Positions 1-9,950 of a stretch of DNA of 48,238 nt are shown one piece after another. The stretch's first letter is position 1. Every line of letters starts with the position of its first letter. The position numbers and the translations under genes are program-made. Source of the stretch: an uncultured Bacteroidales bacterium (GTDB taxonomy: Bacteria > Bacteroidota > Bacteroidia > Bacteroidales > Muribaculaceae); contig CANOUR010000010.1 in NCBI GenBank assembly GCA_947570265.1, forward strand, positions 1 through 48,238, in the 5' to 3' direction. Under the pieces are notes generated by a model. The model did not search any database. It had not been told where the DNA came from and saw only the letters and a program-made list of their open reading frames with translations.

Positions 1-2
1 AC

Positions 3-197
3 ATCACCGCCACCCTCGAGCTCGACACCCTCGCCACCAACCTCCCCGCATCCCCACCGATCCTCAGGAAGAAAGCCACAGCCCCCAAAGTCAACCTATA
101 CAACAAAAGCAGTGGAGACCCACCCAAGCGTCCCCACCTCATACCTCATCACTCAGACATCGTACCTGTCTACGCGGCAGCTGCCCCCGCCGCCTAA
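3..197 (+). CDS. C-terminal fragment of an unidentified protein (partial, start outside window)
   Basis: Reading from base 3, one frame stays open for 64 codons and stops at a TAA at 195-197. The peptide ends in an alanine-rich tail (AAAAPAA) after a proline- and histidine-rich stretch. Codons are strongly C-ending, as in guaA at the other end of the window, which suggests real coding. The other two plus frames are also open here, so the choice rests on composition and is not secure. I do not recognise the family. It would converge on rmuC, whose stop lies 39 bases downstream. Confidence 0.35.
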   Translation: MTATLELDTLATNLPASPPILRKKATAPKVNLYNKSSGDPPKRPHLIPHHSDIVPVYAAAAPAA

Positions 198-236
198 AGC
201 GAAAACGGCAGCGAGAGCACATTGACATATTTATTT

Positions 237-1370
237 TTATTCCGGAAGTTGGCGTGATGTGCGTGCGCCCATGTCACGCAGTGCACGTGCGCGGTCAGTG
301 AGATTGCCGCGGCCTGTGCTTAATTTGTTCATGGCCGCATCATATGCGGTTCTGGCCCTGTCCATTGCCTTGCCGATAGTGTCCATGTCGGCGGCAAATC
401 CCGCAAACTTGTCATACATCTTTCCCGCTTCTGTGGCGATCTCTATGGCATGACGCGCCTGTCGCTCCTGCCTCCATAGCTGTTCGATGAGTTTAAGCGC
501 TGTCACAAGATGCGTGGGCGATGCTATTATCACCCTCGAGTCACAAGCCTCCTGCCATAGCGACGGATCAGCTCTCATAGCCTCTACATAAGCAGGCTCG
601 TTGGGTATGAACATTATCACGAAATCTGTTTTTGCCTCTCCGGCTATATCCTGATAGTTCTTGCGTCGCAGCTCGCCCAAATGGCTTCTGACCGATTGCA
701 CGTGACGCATCGATAATTTTTTCTGCCGTTCCGCGTCATCTGTGGTGGTCATATCCATGAATGCTGTCAGCGACACCTTCGAGTCGACCACCACACAGCG
801 TCCGTCTGGATAATACACCACCACATCGGGACGCACCGTGTGGCCGTCGGCATCATGAAATGTCTGTTGCACCTTGAATTCCTCGTCGCGTCTCAGCCCG
901 CTCTTCTCCAGTATGGTCTCAAGCACCACTTCGCCCCAGTCTCCCTGCACTCGCCCTCCTCCGCGCAAAGCCGTCGACAGATCTTTTGCCTCACGTCCTA
1001 TCGTGAGGTTGATCTCCGCAAGCTCGCGTATACGGTCGCGAAGCGAATGATGCTCGCGCATCTCAGTGTTGTAGCACTCCGTCACCGACCTGCGGAACGA
1101 CTCAATGTCGGCTTTCAGCGGATCGAGTATGCGGTTTAGCTCCGACCTGTGGCGTTCGTCGAGCATTCGCGAATTGCTCTCCATCAGTTCAGCGGCGAGC
1201 GATCTGAATCGGTCTGCGTCTGCCTGCTGGCGTCGCGGTGCTTCCGACTCCATCTGGCGCAACCGCTCGGTCAGAGTGGCATTCTCTGCCCGCAGTGACG
1301 ATGCCGCCCGCATCTGTGTCACAGCCCAGATAATGGCAGCTATTGAAGTGACAATGAATATGTAGACCAT
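237..1370 (-). CDS. rmuC: RmuC family DNA recombination protein
   Basis: A 377-residue RmuC homologue; the family limits DNA inversions and recombination at repeats and is thought to be a nuclease-fold protein. An N-terminal membrane anchor (about residues 2-18) is followed by a coiled coil to about residue 130, then the RmuC domain. That domain includes GDWGEVVLE (about 144-152), PDVVVYYPDG (about 181-190) and VVVDSKVS (about 193-200), the last two resembling a PD-(D/E)xK nuclease core. I chose the ATG at 1370. An in-frame ATG at 1460 would add 30 residues encoded across two hairpins and would put the membrane anchor in the middle. It lies downstream of tpiA on the same strand but is probably separated from it by the hairpin at 1390-1423. 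Confidence 0.9.
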   Translation of the reverse strand: MVYIFIVTSIAAIIWAVTQMRAASSLRAENATLTERLRQMESEAPRRQQADADRFRSLAAELMESNSRMLDERHRSELNRILDPLKADIESFRRSVTECYNTEMREHHSLRDRIRELAEINLTIGREAKDLSTALRGGGRVQGDWGEVVLETILEKSGLRRDEEFKVQQTFHDADGHTVRPDVVVYYPDGRCVVVDSKVSLTAFMDMTTTDDAERQKKLSMRHVQSVRSHLGELRRKNYQDIAGEAKTDFVIMFIPNEPAYVEAMRADPSLWQEACDSRVIIASPTHLVTALKLIEQLWRQERQARHAIEIATEAGKMYDKFAGFAADMDTIGKAMDRARTAYDAAMNKLSTGRGNLTDRARALRDMGARTSRQLPE

Positions 1371-1380
1371 CGTGTATTGA

Positions 1381-1423
1381 GAATAAAATGGGCGTGCATC
1401 CACACATTTTGTAGAACACGCCC
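1381..1423 (-). terminator. Probable intrinsic terminator downstream of tpiA
   Basis: On the minus strand GGGCGTG (1423-1417) pairs with CACGCCC (1396-1390) around a 20-nt loop, and the stem is followed by ATTTTATTC. This looks like a Rho-independent terminator between tpiA and rmuC. The loop is large and the U-run is interrupted, so the call is moderate. Confidence 0.5.
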
Positions 1424-1437
1424 GTGAGATAGATATG

Positions 1438-1459
1438 TGACTCTCGGAAGCGAGAGTCA
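1438..1459. other. Perfect 9-bp hairpin with tetraloop between tpiA and rmuC
   Basis: TGACTCTCG (1438-1446) and CGAGAGTCA (1451-1459) form a perfect stem with a 4-nt loop. Neither strand has a U-run after it. It may stabilise the 3' end of the tpiA mRNA or help the terminator at 1390-1423. It overlaps the alternative rmuC start at 1460. Confidence 0.5.
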
Positions 1460-1487
1460 TGATTAAAAATACATTGACAATACTTTC

Positions 1488-2243
1488 TTAGAATGCCTTC
1501 ACGATGCCCATGAACGGCTCGGCTTCAAGCGATGCGCCACCGATGAGACCTCCGTCGATGTCAGGCTGCGAGAACAGTCCCTTGGCATTTGTCGGTTTGC
1601 AGCTGCCTCCATAGAGTATCGAGATCTCCTCGGCCACATCCGCGCCATATTTGGCTGCGATGGTGCTGCGTATGAATGCATGCATCTCCTGTGCCTGTTC
1701 GTCAGTTGCGGTTTTGCCTGTGCCGATAGCCCATACGGGTTCATAGGCGAGTATGATTTTCTTGAAATCGTCAGCTGTCAGGTCAAACAGTGCCTCCTCG
1801 ATCTGTGATTTCACTACGGCATTGTATGTTCCGTTCTCACGCTCCTCGAGCACTTCACCAATGCAGAAAATAGGTGTCAGTCCCTCTGCAAGGGCAAGCT
1901 TCACCTTCTCTTTGAGTGTGGCCGATGTCTCGCCGTAATACTGGCGGCGCTCAGAATGTCCGAGGATCACATAGCGTGCTCCTGTCGAGGCCACCATAGG
2001 CGCCGACACTTCGCCGGTGTATGCTCCTTTTACATGATCGGCGCAGTTCTCCGCACCCAGACCGAGCTTCGACTGATCGATCACTGCGTTGACACTCGCA
2101 AGATGGGTGAAAGGCACACAGATCACCACATCGCACTTGGCCTCTGTTTCTTTGAGCGCATTGTTCACTTCTTCGGCAAGGCGTACACCTTCCTGCAAGG
2201 TGGTGTTCATTTTCCAGTTGCCTGCTACGACTTTCTTTCTCAT
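1488..2243 (-). CDS. tpiA: Triosephosphate isomerase
   Basis: Interconverts dihydroxyacetone phosphate and glyceraldehyde 3-phosphate in glycolysis; cytosolic (beta/alpha)8 barrel. The 251-residue length is normal for the family. Visible catalytic residues are Lys11 in GNWKMN, His96 in ILGHSERR and Glu168 in [11 protein letters not shown], followed by the flexible phosphate-gripping loop. The C-terminal phosphate-binding ILYGGS is also present. The gene appears to be transcribed alone: a candidate promoter lies at 2326-2333 and a terminator hairpin follows at 1390-1423. Confidence 0.98.
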   Translation of the reverse strand: MRKKVVAGNWKMNTTLQEGVRLAEEVNNALKETEAKCDVVICVPFTHLASVNAVIDQSKLGLGAENCADHVKGAYTGEVSAPMVASTGARYVILGHSERRQYYGETSATLKEKVKLALAEGLTPIFCIGEVLEERENGTYNAVVKSQIEEALFDLTADDFKKIILAYEPVWAIGTGKTATDEQAQEMHAFIRSTIAAKYGADVAEEISILYGGSCKPTNAKGLFSQPDIDGGLIGGASLEAEPFMGIVKAF

Positions 2244-2325
2244 AATATTAATTGTAACTATTGAATGTTGGATGAGTCAGTGTAATTTTTTGATACAATG
2301 AAATGCGACTGGCGCATCTGACCTG

Positions 2326-2333
2326 CAAATTTA
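2326..2333 (-). promoter_or_regulatory. Candidate -7 element for tpiA
   Basis: On the minus strand TAAATTTG matches the Bacteroidetes -7 consensus TAnnTTTG, about 80 nt upstream of the tpiA ATG. No good TTTG -33 element sits 19-21 nt further upstream, so this is tentative. Confidence 0.35.
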
Positions 2334-2369
2334 AACAATTTTTCCGTCTGACAGGTTGTCACCCGACCA

Positions 2370-3845
2370 TTATTTGCGCCAGAATCCCGGAGAAAACAAT
2401 ATCAGCACGGTAAACACCTCCAGTCGGCCGATAAGCATGATCAGCGATAAGATCCATTTCCCCACAGGCGGAATCAGATCATAGCCACCTCCATATCCGG
2501 TCACACCGGCTCCAAGTCCCACATTGCTTATGCAGGAGAATGTAGAGAAAAACGCATCCACAAGTGGCAGACCGGCTGCCGTCAGCACCGCACCGCCTAC
2601 CGCTATCGTCAGCACGTAAAGGCAAAGAAATGCAATCACCTTCGACACCACTTCCTGGCTCATCACAACCCCGTTCACCCGCACCGTCAGTATGCTGTTG
2701 GGATGTACACAGCGGTAAATCTCGTTGCGCAGGTTCTTGTTGAGATACAGCAAGCGGTCTATTTTAGCCCCGCCGCTGGTCGATCCGGCACATGCACCGA
2801 AAAACATCATGAAAAACACCATCGACAGTGCAAAAGTGCCCCATCGCTCGAAATTGCTCACCGTGTAGCCGGTCGACGTCATTGACGACAATATCAGGAA
2901 TAGCGGATCGATGGTCACCGACTTTATCGACGTGCATTCACCTCGCCAAACGATCACAATCACGAAAATCACGTAATACAGAGCTATGATCTTCAGAAAG
3001 GTCATGAACACATCGTTGCGCCACACCGATCTCCATTCCCCACGAGCGGTTCTGAAGATCAGTGCGAAGTTCACACCTCCTAAAAACATGAACACCGTGA
3101 TGACAATATCGATATAGGTCGAGTTCCAGTCGCCGATCGAACTGTTGCGTGTCGAGAATCCTCCGGTCGATATTGTGGAAAACGCGTGACACAGACTGTC
3201 GAAAAAGTCCATCGGGCCGAGCCACAGCAGCAGAAGCAGCACCGTGGTAAGGACGATATATACCATCCACAGGTCTTTTGCAGTCTGGCTCACACGCGGA
3301 CGTATCTTGTCATGCGTGATGCCTGTGACCTCTGCATTGAACATCTGCATACCCCCCGAATGGTTCAGCGTCGGAAGCACCGCCAGCGTGAACAGAATGA
3401 TTCCCATACCGCCGATCCAGTTCATCTCCCCTCGCCACATCAATATACCGTGGCTCAGCGTGTCGGTGTTCTCTATGACCGATGCCCCGGTGGTGGTGAA
3501 CCCCGACATCGCCTCGAAATATGCGTCAGCCAGCGACAGCGGATTGTCATTGAGCATGAACGGCATCATTCCGAATGCCGAAAAAAACACCCACACCAGC
3601 GCGGTCAGCAGAAAACCCTCACGCTTTCCCATCTCGCGGCTGCGGGGCTTTATGAGTAAAGCCATTAGTCCGCCGCAGGCAGCCGTCGATGCCGCCGTGA
3701 TTGCGAAAACAATCCAGTCTTTCTCACCATAGATCAGACTCGTCACCAGTGGAAGCAGCAGAAACAGTGATTCGATCACCAGCAGCCATCCGATGATTCG
3801 TGCCACCTGAGGGTAATTGATCGTTGCAGCTCTGCGGGCACTCAT
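2370..3845 (-). CDS. trkH: TrkH family potassium uptake membrane subunit
   Basis: Integral membrane channel-like subunit of a Trk/Ktr potassium uptake system, working with the cytosolic regulator TrkA encoded immediately upstream (5-bp gap). The 491-residue protein has the fourfold pore-loop architecture. The filter loops are visible as SGFTTTGAS (about residue 115), STGGFS, TSTGYTV and SNVGLGAG, each carrying the filter glycine. Many hydrophobic helices run through the whole length. It starts at ATG 3845 (MSARR), with a positively charged N-terminus. It is last in the valS-dxs-trkA-trkH operon, and I see no clear terminator after it. Confidence 0.95.
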   Translation of the reverse strand: MSARRAATINYPQVARIIGWLLVIESLFLLLPLVTSLIYGEKDWIVFAITAASTAACGGLMALLIKPRSREMGKREGFLLTALVWVFFSAFGMMPFMLNDNPLSLADAYFEAMSGFTTTGASVIENTDTLSHGILMWRGEMNWIGGMGIILFTLAVLPTLNHSGGMQMFNAEVTGITHDKIRPRVSQTAKDLWMVYIVLTTVLLLLLWLGPMDFFDSLCHAFSTISTGGFSTRNSSIGDWNSTYIDIVITVFMFLGGVNFALIFRTARGEWRSVWRNDVFMTFLKIIALYYVIFVIVIVWRGECTSIKSVTIDPLFLILSSMTSTGYTVSNFERWGTFALSMVFFMMFFGACAGSTSGGAKIDRLLYLNKNLRNEIYRCVHPNSILTVRVNGVVMSQEVVSKVIAFLCLYVLTIAVGGAVLTAAGLPLVDAFFSTFSCISNVGLGAGVTGYGGGYDLIPPVGKWILSLIMLIGRLEVFTVLILFSPGFWRK

Positions 3846-3850
3846 GGCGG

Positions 3851-5188
3851 TCAGTTGAATAAACGTTCGATCTTATGGAGTGCACCTTGCAGGCAGAAGA
3901 CCACCACATGGTCTCCGGCTTCGATAACCGTGTTGCCGCCTACAAGCATTCCCCGTCCGCCGCGCACCAGACCCGCCAGAGTGACATCGCGTGGAAGACT
4001 CAGATCTTTCACAGCACCGCGGGTGATTTTCGACTTCGGTTTGACTTCGATCTCTGCCACTTCCGCATCCGCAAGGGCAAGGCATCTTGCATCGTTCGAG
4101 TCACTGTCGAGCAACAATTGGAATATGCCGCTCGACGCGAGCAGCTTCTTGTTGATGATCGTTCCGATGTTCAGATTCTCAGCCTCCGAGATAAACTGTA
4201 TGTTCTCAACCTCGGCGATAGTCTTCTTCACGCCCATCTCCTTGGCCGACAGACATGCAAGTATGTTTGTCTCAGAGCTTTCACTTAGAGCTATGAACGC
4301 GTCCATGTCGGCGATCCCTTCATCGCGCAAAGTGTCGGTGTCACGGGCATCGCCATGCACCACTTCAACTTCCGGACATTTTTCCGACATCTTAATGCAG
4401 CGTTCCCTGTCCATCTCGATGATCTTGAACTTGAAACGGTGCGAGTCCACGAGATTGACAAGCCTGATGGCTATGCGGCTCGCACCCATTATCAGTATCT
4501 GACGCATCGGATGAGCGCGTTTGCCACACAGATCGCGCAACTCGTCGACATGATCCGACGTAGTGGTGATGTAAAGTATGTCGTTAGGCTCGAGACGGTC
4601 ATCGCCTCGTGGTATGATTATCTGATGATGGCGGCGGATAGCCGACACATGGAAATTGTGCTCCTGCCTTGCGAAATCCTTTAGCTGCATGCCGGCTATA
4701 CGGGCATTGTCGCGTAGTTTCACACCCACCACTATTATCTCTCCGCCGTGAAGCTCAAACCAATGCCTCACCCAGTTTCTCTCAAGCGCCGTCTTTATCT
4801 CGAGCGCGGCAAGATACTCTGGATAGATCATGTTGTTCACCCCAAGCCGCAGAAACAGCTCGCGGTTGGCCGAGTCCATAAACTCGTAGTTGTCGATTCG
4901 CGCCACAGTCTTGTGGGCACCGAGACTCTTGGCGATCTCGCATGCGATCACATTCTCAGTCTCATAAGGCGTCACAGCGATAAAAAGATCGCAGTTCTCC
5001 ACTCCTGCCGACCGTTGGGCGGCAAACGATATCGGATTGCCGGTGCAGGTCAGAAGATTGCATGTCGAGTCGATGGCCCGCAGCTTCTCGGCATCTTTGT
5101 CAATGAGGGTTATGTCCTGTTCCTCCTGACTGAGCAGACGCGCCAGATGCACACCCACTTCGCCCGCTCCGGCCACTATGATTCTCAT
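3851..5188 (-). CDS. trkA: Trk potassium transporter peripheral NAD-binding subunit TrkA
   Basis: Cytosolic gating subunit of the Trk potassium uptake system. The 445-residue protein is a tandem repeat of RCK (TrkA-N plus TrkA-C) modules. The first Rossmann motif is canonical (VAGAGEVGVHLA, residues 4-15). The second, in the C-terminal half, is IMGASRIAIRLV, where glycines of GxGxxG are replaced by serine and alanine, so nucleotide binding may differ between halves. The start ATG overlaps the stop of dxs by 4 bases (ATGA), indicating translational coupling, and trkH follows after 5 bases. Confidence 0.95.
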   Translation of the reverse strand: MRIIVAGAGEVGVHLARLLSQEEQDITLIDKDAEKLRAIDSTCNLLTCTGNPISFAAQRSAGVENCDLFIAVTPYETENVIACEIAKSLGAHKTVARIDNYEFMDSANRELFLRLGVNNMIYPEYLAALEIKTALERNWVRHWFELHGGEIIVVGVKLRDNARIAGMQLKDFARQEHNFHVSAIRRHHQIIIPRGDDRLEPNDILYITTTSDHVDELRDLCGKRAHPMRQILIMGASRIAIRLVNLVDSHRFKFKIIEMDRERCIKMSEKCPEVEVVHGDARDTDTLRDEGIADMDAFIALSESSETNILACLSAKEMGVKKTIAEVENIQFISEAENLNIGTIINKKLLASSGIFQLLLDSDSNDARCLALADAEVAEIEVKPKSKITRGAVKDLSLPRDVTLAGLVRGGRGMLVGGNTVIEAGDHVVVFCLQGALHKIERLFN

Positions 5189-7086
5189 TGTTGTGCAGCT
5201 TTGATTATCGCATCACGGATTGAATCGGCGTCTATGCCGCATATACGCTTCAATTCGCCCACCGTGCCGTGATCCACGAATGTGTCCGGTATACCGAGCC
5301 GGGTAAGGCGCACCGTGCATCCGTGCTCGGCCATCCATTCGGCCACAGCCGAACCAAGGCCACCGTTCACTGTGCCGTCTTCAACCGTGATCACCGGAAT
5401 GTTCATCTCTGCCACCTTTCGGAGCACCGATGTGTCAATCGGCTTGAGAAAACGCATGTCCCACAGCGATGCTTCCACTCCGCGTGAGCGTGCATCGTTC
5501 ACGGCGTCGAGTGCATCGAGCGCCGATGTGCCGATGGCAAGCACAGCCACTTTGTCGCCTTCGGCGAGTCTTTCGGCTGTTCCATACGTGATCTGTTCCA
5601 TAGGCGTGCGCCATTCCGGATTGCGGCCGTTACCGCGGGGATAGCGTATCGCCACAGGGCCTGCAGGACATGCCTGCGCGGTATAGAGCATGTTGCGCAA
5701 CGTTCGTTCATCACGCGGTGCAGCTATCGTAAGCCCCGGAATAGGGCGCAGATAAGCAAGATCATATGTTCCGTGGTGTGTCACACCGTCCTCTCCGACC
5801 AATCCGGCACGGTCGATGCAAAATGTCACAGGCAGTCCTTGTATGGCCACATCGTGTATTATCGAATCATATGCTCGCTGCAGAAACGAAGAGTATATCG
5901 CCACAAATGGCAGCAGGCCGTCTTTGGCCATACCTCCGGCAAACGTCACGGCATGACCTTCCGAGATTCCGACATCAAACGTCCTTTCGGGAAAAGCCTT
6001 CTCCATCTCCGACATTGATGTGCCTGATGGCATTGCGGCCGTCACACCTACAATCCGTGGGTTGTCAGTCGCAAGCTCAACGAGGGTCTTGCCGAACACC
6101 TCTTGAAATTTAGGGCCACCTTTGCCGGGTTTCTTCACTTTCTTTCCGGTCGAAGGATCAAACAGGCCGGGTGCATGCCACGATGCTGGGTCTTGTTCGG
6201 CCGGCGCGAATCCTTTGCCTTTTGTTGTGCGCAGGTGAAGCAGACGGGGGCCTTTCATATCCTTTATGTCTGTCAGCACTCTCACGAGCCGCGCGGTGTC
6301 ATGTCCGTCTATTGGCCCGATATATCGCAGATTCAGACCCTCGAATATGTTCTGCTCGCGTGATATCAGGCTTTTCAGGCTATTGTTGAACCGCATGATG
6401 AATCCGCGTTGCCGTTCTCCCACAAGATGCATCTTCTTGAGCAGATGGTATACACGGTAGCGCAACGTGTTATAGGCCTTCGATGTGGTGATATGTGCCA
6501 GATATGAATGAAGTGAACCGGTGTTGCGGTCAATCGACATGTCATTGTCATTGAGCACTATCAGAAGATTGGCATTGGCATTGGCCGCGTTGTTGAGAGC
6601 CTCGAACGCCATGCCTCCTGCAATCGACGCATCGCCTATGACGGCAACGACATTGCGGCTTTCCTCATCCTGTCTGATGGCGTTGGCCACCGACATGCCC
6701 AGCGCGGCCGATATGGAGTTGGATGCGTGTCCCGCCGTAAATGTGTCGTAGGGGCTTTCTGCCGGATTAGGAAATCCGCTTATGCCACCGAGCTTCCGCA
6801 AGGTCGTGAACCGCTTTTTGCGGCCTGTGAGCAATTTGTGTGGATAGGCTTGATGCCCCACATCCCACACTATCCTGTCCTCGGGCGTGTCAAACACATA
6901 ATGGAGCGCGACAGTCAGTTCTACCGCGCCCATGCTCGATGCGAAATGCCCGGGATTGCCGCTCAGCTGTTCGATGAGAAAACTGCGGATCTCGGCGCAA
7001 ACCTCCGGCAGTCGCTCCACTGGCAGTTTGCGCAGATCTTCAGGCGATTTTATGGCATCGAGAAGAGGGTGCTCAGTGTTTTCCAT
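5185..7086 (-). CDS. dxs: 1-deoxy-D-xylulose-5-phosphate synthase
   Basis: Thiamine diphosphate enzyme that condenses pyruvate and glyceraldehyde 3-phosphate in the first step of the MEP isoprenoid pathway. The 633-residue length is typical. The thiamine-binding GDASIAGG (151-158) with a downstream NDNDMSI, the YPHKLLTGR substrate loop (about 81-89), the catalytic glutamate in ISEGHAVTFAGG and the C-terminal transketolase domain are all visible. The start codon lies inside the end of the small membrane protein gene upstream (14-nt overlap), and the stop overlaps trkA. ispG, a later step of the same pathway, is at 36789. Confidence 0.98.
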   Translation of the reverse strand: MENTEHPLLDAIKSPEDLRKLPVERLPEVCAEIRSFLIEQLSGNPGHFASSMGAVELTVALHYVFDTPEDRIVWDVGHQAYPHKLLTGRKKRFTTLRKLGGISGFPNPAESPYDTFTAGHASNSISAALGMSVANAIRQDEESRNVVAVIGDASIAGGMAFEALNNAANANANLLIVLNDNDMSIDRNTGSLHSYLAHITTSKAYNTLRYRVYHLLKKMHLVGERQRGFIMRFNNSLKSLISREQNIFEGLNLRYIGPIDGHDTARLVRVLTDIKDMKGPRLLHLRTTKGKGFAPAEQDPASWHAPGLFDPSTGKKVKKPGKGGPKFQEVFGKTLVELATDNPRIVGVTAAMPSGTSMSEMEKAFPERTFDVGISEGHAVTFAGGMAKDGLLPFVAIYSSFLQRAYDSIIHDVAIQGLPVTFCIDRAGLVGEDGVTHHGTYDLAYLRPIPGLTIAAPRDERTLRNMLYTAQACPAGPVAIRYPRGNGRNPEWRTPMEQITYGTAERLAEGDKVAVLAIGTSALDALDAVNDARSRGVEASLWDMRFLKPIDTSVLRKVAEMNIPVITVEDGTVNGGLGSAVAEWMAEHGCTVRLTRLGIPDTFVDHGTVGELKRICGIDADSIRDAIIKAAQQ

Positions 7087-7249
7087 TTCTTTTGTACTTC
7101 TTGTAAACCGGTACGAACACTACTATGCCCGACGCGATGACAATGAATGCCACGCGCAGTGTGAAAGGCTGGTATGCAACCACGAAGTAGCACAATATCA
7201 ACCAAAGTGACACCATGCATGCAAAGCGGAATATCTGATAGCCTTTCAT
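7073..7249 (-). CDS. Small two-helix membrane protein between valS and dxs
   Basis: A 58-codon ORF starts at ATG 7249 and ends with TGA at 7075-7073, overlapping the dxs start by 14 nt. It lies 13 bases after the valS stop in a consistently minus-strand operon. The peptide begins MKGYQIFRF and has two hydrophobic stretches (about residues 8-25 and 28-50) separated by the short polar turn AYQPFT. It ends in a lysine/arginine-rich tail (YKKYKRNGKH), as expected for a cytosolic C-terminus. I do not recognise the family. Position, overlap and clean membrane pattern support a real gene. Confidence 0.65.
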   Translation of the reverse strand: MKGYQIFRFACMVSLWLILCYFVVAYQPFTLRVAFIVIASGIVVFVPVYKKYKRNGKH

Positions 7250-7262
7250 TTCTGTAATGTGT

Positions 7263-9887
7263 TTACTTCAGTGCCGACAGCGTTTCGCGCAGATTGGCAA
7301 GCTTGGTCTCGGCGTCGGCAAGTTTCTTGCGCTCGGCCTCCACAACGGCTTCCGGAGCTTTTGATACAAAACGTTCGTTTGATAACTTCTTGAGTATCGA
7401 AGCCTTGAAGCCTTCGTAATATTCGATTTCCTTGTTGAGCTTCAAGCTCTCGGCTTCAGTATCGATGAGCCCCGAAAGTGGCACATTGTATTCTGTTGTG
7501 CCGACCATGAACGAAGCAGCTGCGGCGTCTTTCATATCTGTCTGGGTGTAGCCCGACAGATTGGCGAGTTTTTCGATCAGAGATGCCATTGCAAGGCGGG
7601 GAGCGCCGATCACACGCAGCTCAAGCGGATCTTTCGATGGCAGATTGCGTTGTGCTCTCACACCACGCACACCGTTAACAACGAGCTTTGCCTCTTCCAT
7701 ATCAGTCAGTAATGCCGCTGCTGTCTCGCTGATCGCAGCCGATGGTACGGGTGCGTACATGATCGATTCTCCATCGTGGCGCTCAGCCATATGTTGCCAC
7801 AATTCCTCTGTGATGAAAGGCATGAATGGATGGAGCAGACGAAGCAAAGCATCGAAATATTCCATTGTGGATCGCATTGTCTCAGCATCGACAGGCTGTT
7901 GATATGCAGGCTTCACGCTTTCGAGATACCACGATGAGAACTCGTCCCAGAACAGACGGTATACGGCCATAAGAGCTTCCGATATACGGAATTTTCCAAA
8001 CAATTCGGCCACCTCAGCCGCAGTGGCGTTGAGGCGGGCACCGAACCATTCTACAGCTTGGCGTGAGCTTTCAGGCTGATTGATCGAAGGATCTATGTCC
8101 CATCCCTTGACAAGACGGAATGCGTTCCATATCTTGTTGCAGAAATTTCGACCGTTTTCACATAGTTTCTTATCAAAGAAGATGTCGTTGCCGGCAGGTG
8201 CCGAGAGCATGATGCCCATACGCACACCGTCAGCTCCGTATTCGGCTATCAAGTCGAGAGGGTCGGGGGAATTGCCGAGTTGTTTCGACATCTTGCGTCC
8301 GATCTCATCACGCACTATGCCCGTGAAATAGACGTTGTTGAACGGCTGTTTTCCGCGATATTCCATTCCGGCGGCGATCATGCGCGCCACCCAGAAGAAT
8401 ATGATGTCAGGCCCGGTCACAAGATCGGCCGTGGGGTAGTAATAGTTTATTTCCTCATTGTCGGGATCAAGAATGCCGTTGAACAGTGAGATCGGCCATA
8501 GCCACGATGAGAACCAAGTGTCGAGCACATCATCGTCCTGACGCAGATCCGCTGCGGTTACCGCCAGATCAATAGCTTTGGCCATCGTCAGAGCTTCCTC
8601 GGCTGTCTCGGCCACAACGACATCTCCGCCTGGCATATACCATGCCGGTATGCGATGACCCCACCAGAGCTGACGTGATATGCACCAGTCATGGACATCC
8701 GACATCCAATGACGGTAAGTGTTCTTGAACTTCTCAGGAATGAAACGAACGGTATCGTTCTCAACCACCTCGAGTGCAGGTTTGTCCAGACCTTCCATTT
8801 TCAGAAACCACTGTGCCGAAAGGCGTGGCTCGGTAACAGTATCGGCATTTCGCTCGCTGTATCCGACCTTGTTCTGATAGTCTTCGATCTTCTCAATCAA
8901 TCCGGCATCCTCGAGATCCTTGGCTATTTTGCGGCGTACCTCGAAACGATCCATACCGACATACATGCCGGCAGCTTCCGATATGGTTGCGTCGTCATTG
9001 AATATGTCGATCGACTGCAGTTTGTGTTTCTGTCCGAGCATGTAGTCATTGACGTCGTGTGCCGGTGTCACTTTCAGACAACCTGTGCCGAAGTCCATTT
9101 CAACATATTCGTCTTCTATCACGGGGATTTCTCGTCCGACCAATGGCACGATCACTCGTTTGCCCTTGAGATGGGCGTTTTTCGGATCGTTTGGATTGAT
9201 GCACATGGCCGTATCACCCATTATGGTTTCCGGTCGGGTGGTGGCGACTATGGCATATCCGTCCTCACCGGCTATTTTATATCGAAGATAATATAGCTTG
9301 CTTTGTTCTTCTTTGTAGATCACTTCGGCGTCTGAAAGAGCGGTTTTGGCTTTCGGATCCCAGTGAACCATTCTCACGCCTTTGTAGATCAACCCCTTGC
9401 GATAGAGGTCGACAAACACATGTATCACGCTGCGTGAGCGTATTTCATCCATTGTGAAAGCCGTACGGCTCCAATCGCACGACGCTCCGAGTTTTTTGAG
9501 CTGTTCGAGGATGATTCCGCCATGCTTGTCTTTCCATTCCCATGCATGTTTCAGAAAGTCATCTCTGGTAAGATCGCTTTTCTTTATGCCTTCTGCCGCG
9601 AGCTTTGCCACTACCTTAGCCTCGGTTGCTATCGAAGCGTGGTCAGTACCGGGCACCCACAAGGCGTTCTTGCCCTCCATGCGTGCACGTCTTATCAGTA
9701 TATCCTGAATCGTGTTGTTGAGCATGTGCCCCATGTGGAGAATGCCGGTGACGTTAGGCGGAGGGATGACAATGCAATAGGGTTGGCGTGCGTCAGGTAC
9801 AGAGCGGAATAGCTCATGCTCCATCCAATAGCTGTACCATTTCTCCTCTACGTCGGCCGGAGAGTATTTCGTGGCAAGGTCGTTCAT
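7263..9887 (-). CDS. valS: Valyl-tRNA synthetase
   Basis: Class I aminoacyl-tRNA synthetase charging tRNA-Val in the cytosol; 874 residues, a normal length. The HIGH-type motif is HMGH at 51-54 after PPPNVTGIL, and the KMSKS motif appears as KMSKQ at 532-536. An editing (CP1) domain lies between them, with [12 protein letters not shown] at about 216-227. The anticodon-binding domain follows. The C-terminal roughly 65 residues form the tRNA-binding coiled coil typical of ValS. It is the first gene of a minus operon, with a consensus promoter ending about 25 bp upstream of the start (9913-9944). Confidence 0.98.
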   Translation of the reverse strand: MNDLATKYSPADVEEKWYSYWMEHELFRSVPDARQPYCIVIPPPNVTGILHMGHMLNNTIQDILIRRARMEGKNALWVPGTDHASIATEAKVVAKLAAEGIKKSDLTRDDFLKHAWEWKDKHGGIILEQLKKLGASCDWSRTAFTMDEIRSRSVIHVFVDLYRKGLIYKGVRMVHWDPKAKTALSDAEVIYKEEQSKLYYLRYKIAGEDGYAIVATTRPETIMGDTAMCINPNDPKNAHLKGKRVIVPLVGREIPVIEDEYVEMDFGTGCLKVTPAHDVNDYMLGQKHKLQSIDIFNDDATISEAAGMYVGMDRFEVRRKIAKDLEDAGLIEKIEDYQNKVGYSERNADTVTEPRLSAQWFLKMEGLDKPALEVVENDTVRFIPEKFKNTYRHWMSDVHDWCISRQLWWGHRIPAWYMPGGDVVVAETAEEALTMAKAIDLAVTAADLRQDDDVLDTWFSSWLWPISLFNGILDPDNEEINYYYPTADLVTGPDIIFFWVARMIAAGMEYRGKQPFNNVYFTGIVRDEIGRKMSKQLGNSPDPLDLIAEYGADGVRMGIMLSAPAGNDIFFDKKLCENGRNFCNKIWNAFRLVKGWDIDPSINQPESSRQAVEWFGARLNATAAEVAELFGKFRISEALMAVYRLFWDEFSSWYLESVKPAYQQPVDAETMRSTMEYFDALLRLLHPFMPFITEELWQHMAERHDGESIMYAPVPSAAISETAAALLTDMEEAKLVVNGVRGVRAQRNLPSKDPLELRVIGAPRLAMASLIEKLANLSGYTQTDMKDAAAASFMVGTTEYNVPLSGLIDTEAESLKLNKEIEYYEGFKASILKKLSNERFVSKAPEAVVEAERKKLADAETKLANLRETLSALK

Positions 9888-9912
9888 ATATTTCAGATTG
9901 TGATTTTATCGG

Positions 9913-9944
9913 CAAATTTACGCAATCTCCCGCATTCACGCAAA
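9913..9944 (-). promoter_or_regulatory. Promoter of the valS-dxs-trkAH operon
   Basis: On the minus strand TTTG (9944-9941), exactly 20 nt, then TAAATTTG (9920-9913): a full match to the Bacteroidetes -33/-7 promoter. The predicted transcript start near 9908 gives a leader of about 20 nt. The -33 box is only 6 bp from the stop codon of the upstream TPR gene. Confidence 0.7.
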
Positions 9945-9950
9945 CCGATT

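Noticed and set aside
1371..1460. N-terminal extension of RmuC
   Set aside because: It would bury the membrane anchor and run across two hairpins; ATG 1370 gives the normal protein.
3855..4502. 215-codon open frame on the plus strand
   Set aside because: Antisense shadow of trkA, serine/arginine-rich as usual for such shadows.
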